Of a stretch of DNA of 64,000 nt, positions 62,887-64,000 are shown piece after piece. The stretch comes from VXLM01 sp965242665 (lineage in GTDB: Bacteria > Chloroflexota > Dehalococcoidia > Lucifugimonadales > VXLM01), in NCBI GenBank assembly GCA_965242665.1, contig OZ251484.1:496001-560000 (forward strand), read 5' to 3'. The first letter of the stretch is position 1; each line of letters opens with the position of its first letter. The translations under genes were made by a program, and so were the position numbers. The notes below the pieces were generated by a model that saw nothing but the letters and a program-made list of their open reading frames with translations, ran no database searches and had not been told where the DNA came from.

Positions 62887-62997
62887 GTTGTTACCTCTCG
62901 AACGATCCGCGTGTTGTTCAATGAGTTGGTCGGTCCATATTGATGATACGCTAGTCACCCCCGTCGGGTCAAACGGTAGAGATCCTGCTTCCTGCTC

Positions 62998-64000
62998 CTA
63001 CGATGGGTAGAGGCGCTGGAGGTTTCCGCCGAGAATCGCTTCCCGGTCTTCGTCGGTGAGGAAATCGCATTGCGTTTGGAAGAGGAAGAGGGACTGCTTG
63101 TAGGTCACAGTGCGCTCACATGCGGGCATGTCCGAACCCCACACCAGGCTTTCTGCTCCTACTTCGTCCACCAGCTGGCGCACGACCTCATGGATTTCTG
63201 GGTTGTACGGCGGAAACTCGAAGTCGGAGTTCATGATATGGAGCATGAGCTCGATATGCCAATCAGGCAGGCTGATGAGCTCGACGGTGCTCTTTGGTAT
63301 GCAGAAGCGGTCCGGATGGCCGCGCAAGGTGCTGATCTGATTCAGTCCGTGCGTCAGAACGCAGGGGATTCCGGGGTGGTTCTTGGCCCACGTGAGGATG
63401 TCATCGAGTTCGCGGAAGTATGCTTCCGTGATGTCTCGTCGGTACTCTCCAGCGTACCAGTGGATTGGGATGCCGAGATCCGCCGCCGCCTGCCACAACG
63501 GCTCGAAGGAAGCGTCGTTGATATTGTTGGCGAAGTTCGTATGGACGAATCCGCCGGTGGAGAAGTAGAGACCCTTGAATCCCAGATCCGTGACCTCATG
63601 CACGAGCCGCTCGACTTGGCCCGGTGCGCCGGCTCTCCACTCGTCCACCTGGGCCAGAGCGACGAAGCGATCAGGAAACTTCCGGACGCACTGGGACAGG
63701 AAGTCGTCGAGTCTGCCGTAGATGCGGTCATGTTGGAGCACTGCGCGGTCGACGCCTGCGTAGTCCATCTGGGCAACCATGTATTCGGGGGACGAGGACA
63801 TGTCCTGCAGGGTTGGAGGCATCCACTGGATGTAGTAATCTTCCCCGTCGGCGGTAAGCTCGACGCGCCCGAATTCGCCGATGCGAAAGTCGACGTCGGG
63901 TTGGTAGCTAACGCCGTCTGCTTCGCCTGCGAGGAGTGACGCGTCGATCCTCGCTCCGTCGCGGGAGCGCCGAATGCCCTGCTTGTGAAAGCGGACATGA
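62998..64000 (-). CDS. Amidohydrolase (metal-dependent TIM barrel), cut by window end
   Basis: The frame is open from 62998 to the last base, so the 5' end lies beyond the window. At least 333 residues are seen. The body matches the amidohydrolase 2 family: GYLGLKGLYF-like DLGFKGLYFSTGGF, LGIPIHWYAGEYR with a metal histidine, HPGIPCVLTHGLNQ, and LVWGSDMPACER with the catalytic Asp. Internal methionines (for example 63822) are not the start, because conserved-looking sequence (VDFRIGEFGRVELTADGED) continues upstream. Related enzymes decarboxylate or hydrolyse aromatic or lactone substrates. Confidence 0.85.
   Translation of the reverse strand, partial: HVRFHKQGIRRSRDGARIDASLLAGEADGVSYQPDVDFRIGEFGRVELTADGEDYYIQWMPPTLQDMSSSPEYMVAQMDYAGVDRAVLQHDRIYGRLDDFLSQCVRKFPDRFVALAQVDEWRAGAPGQVERLVHEVTDLGFKGLYFSTGGFVHTNFANNINDASFEPLWQAAADLGIPIHWYAGEYRRDITEAYFRELDDILTWAKNHPGIPCVLTHGLNQISTLRGHPDRFCIPKSTVELISLPDWHIELMLHIMNSDFEFPPYNPEIHEVVRQLVDEVGAESLVWGSDMPACERTVTYKQSLFLFQTQCDFLTDEDREAILGGNLQRLYPS

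Overview
The window is a high-GC, gene-dense stretch of bacterial chromosome with about 57 supported protein genes on both strands, two tRNA genes and no rRNA or CRISPR array. The gene mix suggests an uncultured, heterotrophic, lipoprotein-bearing bacterium: family-III CoA transferase, HpcH/HpaI aldolase, amidohydrolase, PIG-L deacetylase, Uma2 nuclease, family-5 solute-binding protein and a Na+-pump decarboxylase. A Chloroflexota (SAR202/Dehalococcoidia-like) origin would fit, but this is inference from gene content only; no marker gene in the window settles it.

Layout. 0-7.2 kb: tartrate/isopropylmalate-type dehydrogenase, threonine synthase, a secreted sugar-dehydrogenase-like lipoprotein, a transglutaminase-like protein and argS. 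7.3-16.7 kb: a sulfation-themed block with two tandem membrane-anchored arylsulfotransferase-like genes behind matching promoters, two small membrane proteins, a methyltransferase gene split by an 18-G tract, a PAPS-type sulfotransferase, and on the other strand a DinB-like protein and a fused ATP sulfurylase/APS kinase that would supply PAPS. 16.8-19.3 kb: tRNA-Gly, then a metallo-beta-lactamase-fold protein and a short-chain dehydrogenase that both lack key catalytic residues, with a DUF2203 protein between them. 19.3-20.8 kb: a DNA methyltransferase fused to an HNH nuclease. 21-31 kb: mostly housekeeping (methyltransferase, fabF, recJ, lgt, Na+-pump decarboxylase gamma/beta/biotin subunits, CoA transferase, OmpR-like regulator, class IV aminotransferase). 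31.3-32.7 kb: an AT-rich patch of unknown membrane proteins and a small basic ORF with an in-frame amber codon. 32.8-43.4 kb: TIM-barrel protein, a second methyltransferase fused to an Mrr-type nuclease, HpaI-type aldolase, a MITE-like element, a rhodanese, and a 1,669-residue single-chain Type ISP-like restriction-modification enzyme. 43.5-49.7 kb: solute-binding lipoprotein, Uma2, PIG-L, aldo/keto reductase, signal peptidase-like protein. 49.7-54.4 kb: a tetrapyrrole cluster (hemB, cobA-hemD fusion, hemC, a small zinc-ribbon protein, precorrin-2 dehydrogenase). 54.7-64 kb: paralogous lipoprotein, MDR oxidoreductase, tRNA (CAT), amino-acid dehydrogenase, FAD oxidoreductase, a Dual-OB/AlbA_2-HATPase pair, an ABC ATPase and an amidohydrolase cut by the window end.

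Themes. (1) Sulfur and sulfation: PAPS synthesis next to sulfotransferase-like genes. (2) Three single-polypeptide restriction-modification-type enzymes with three different nuclease modules, plus a possible AlbA_2/Dual-OB defence pair. (3) Repeats: palindromes of the form ATTCCC-N8-GGGAAT close tandem arrays of half-palindromes at four places. One array sits inside a 361-bp element with perfect 19-bp terminal inverted repeats, and two arrays flank the Type ISP gene. (4) Two long poly-G tracts, one of which breaks a methyltransferase reading frame.
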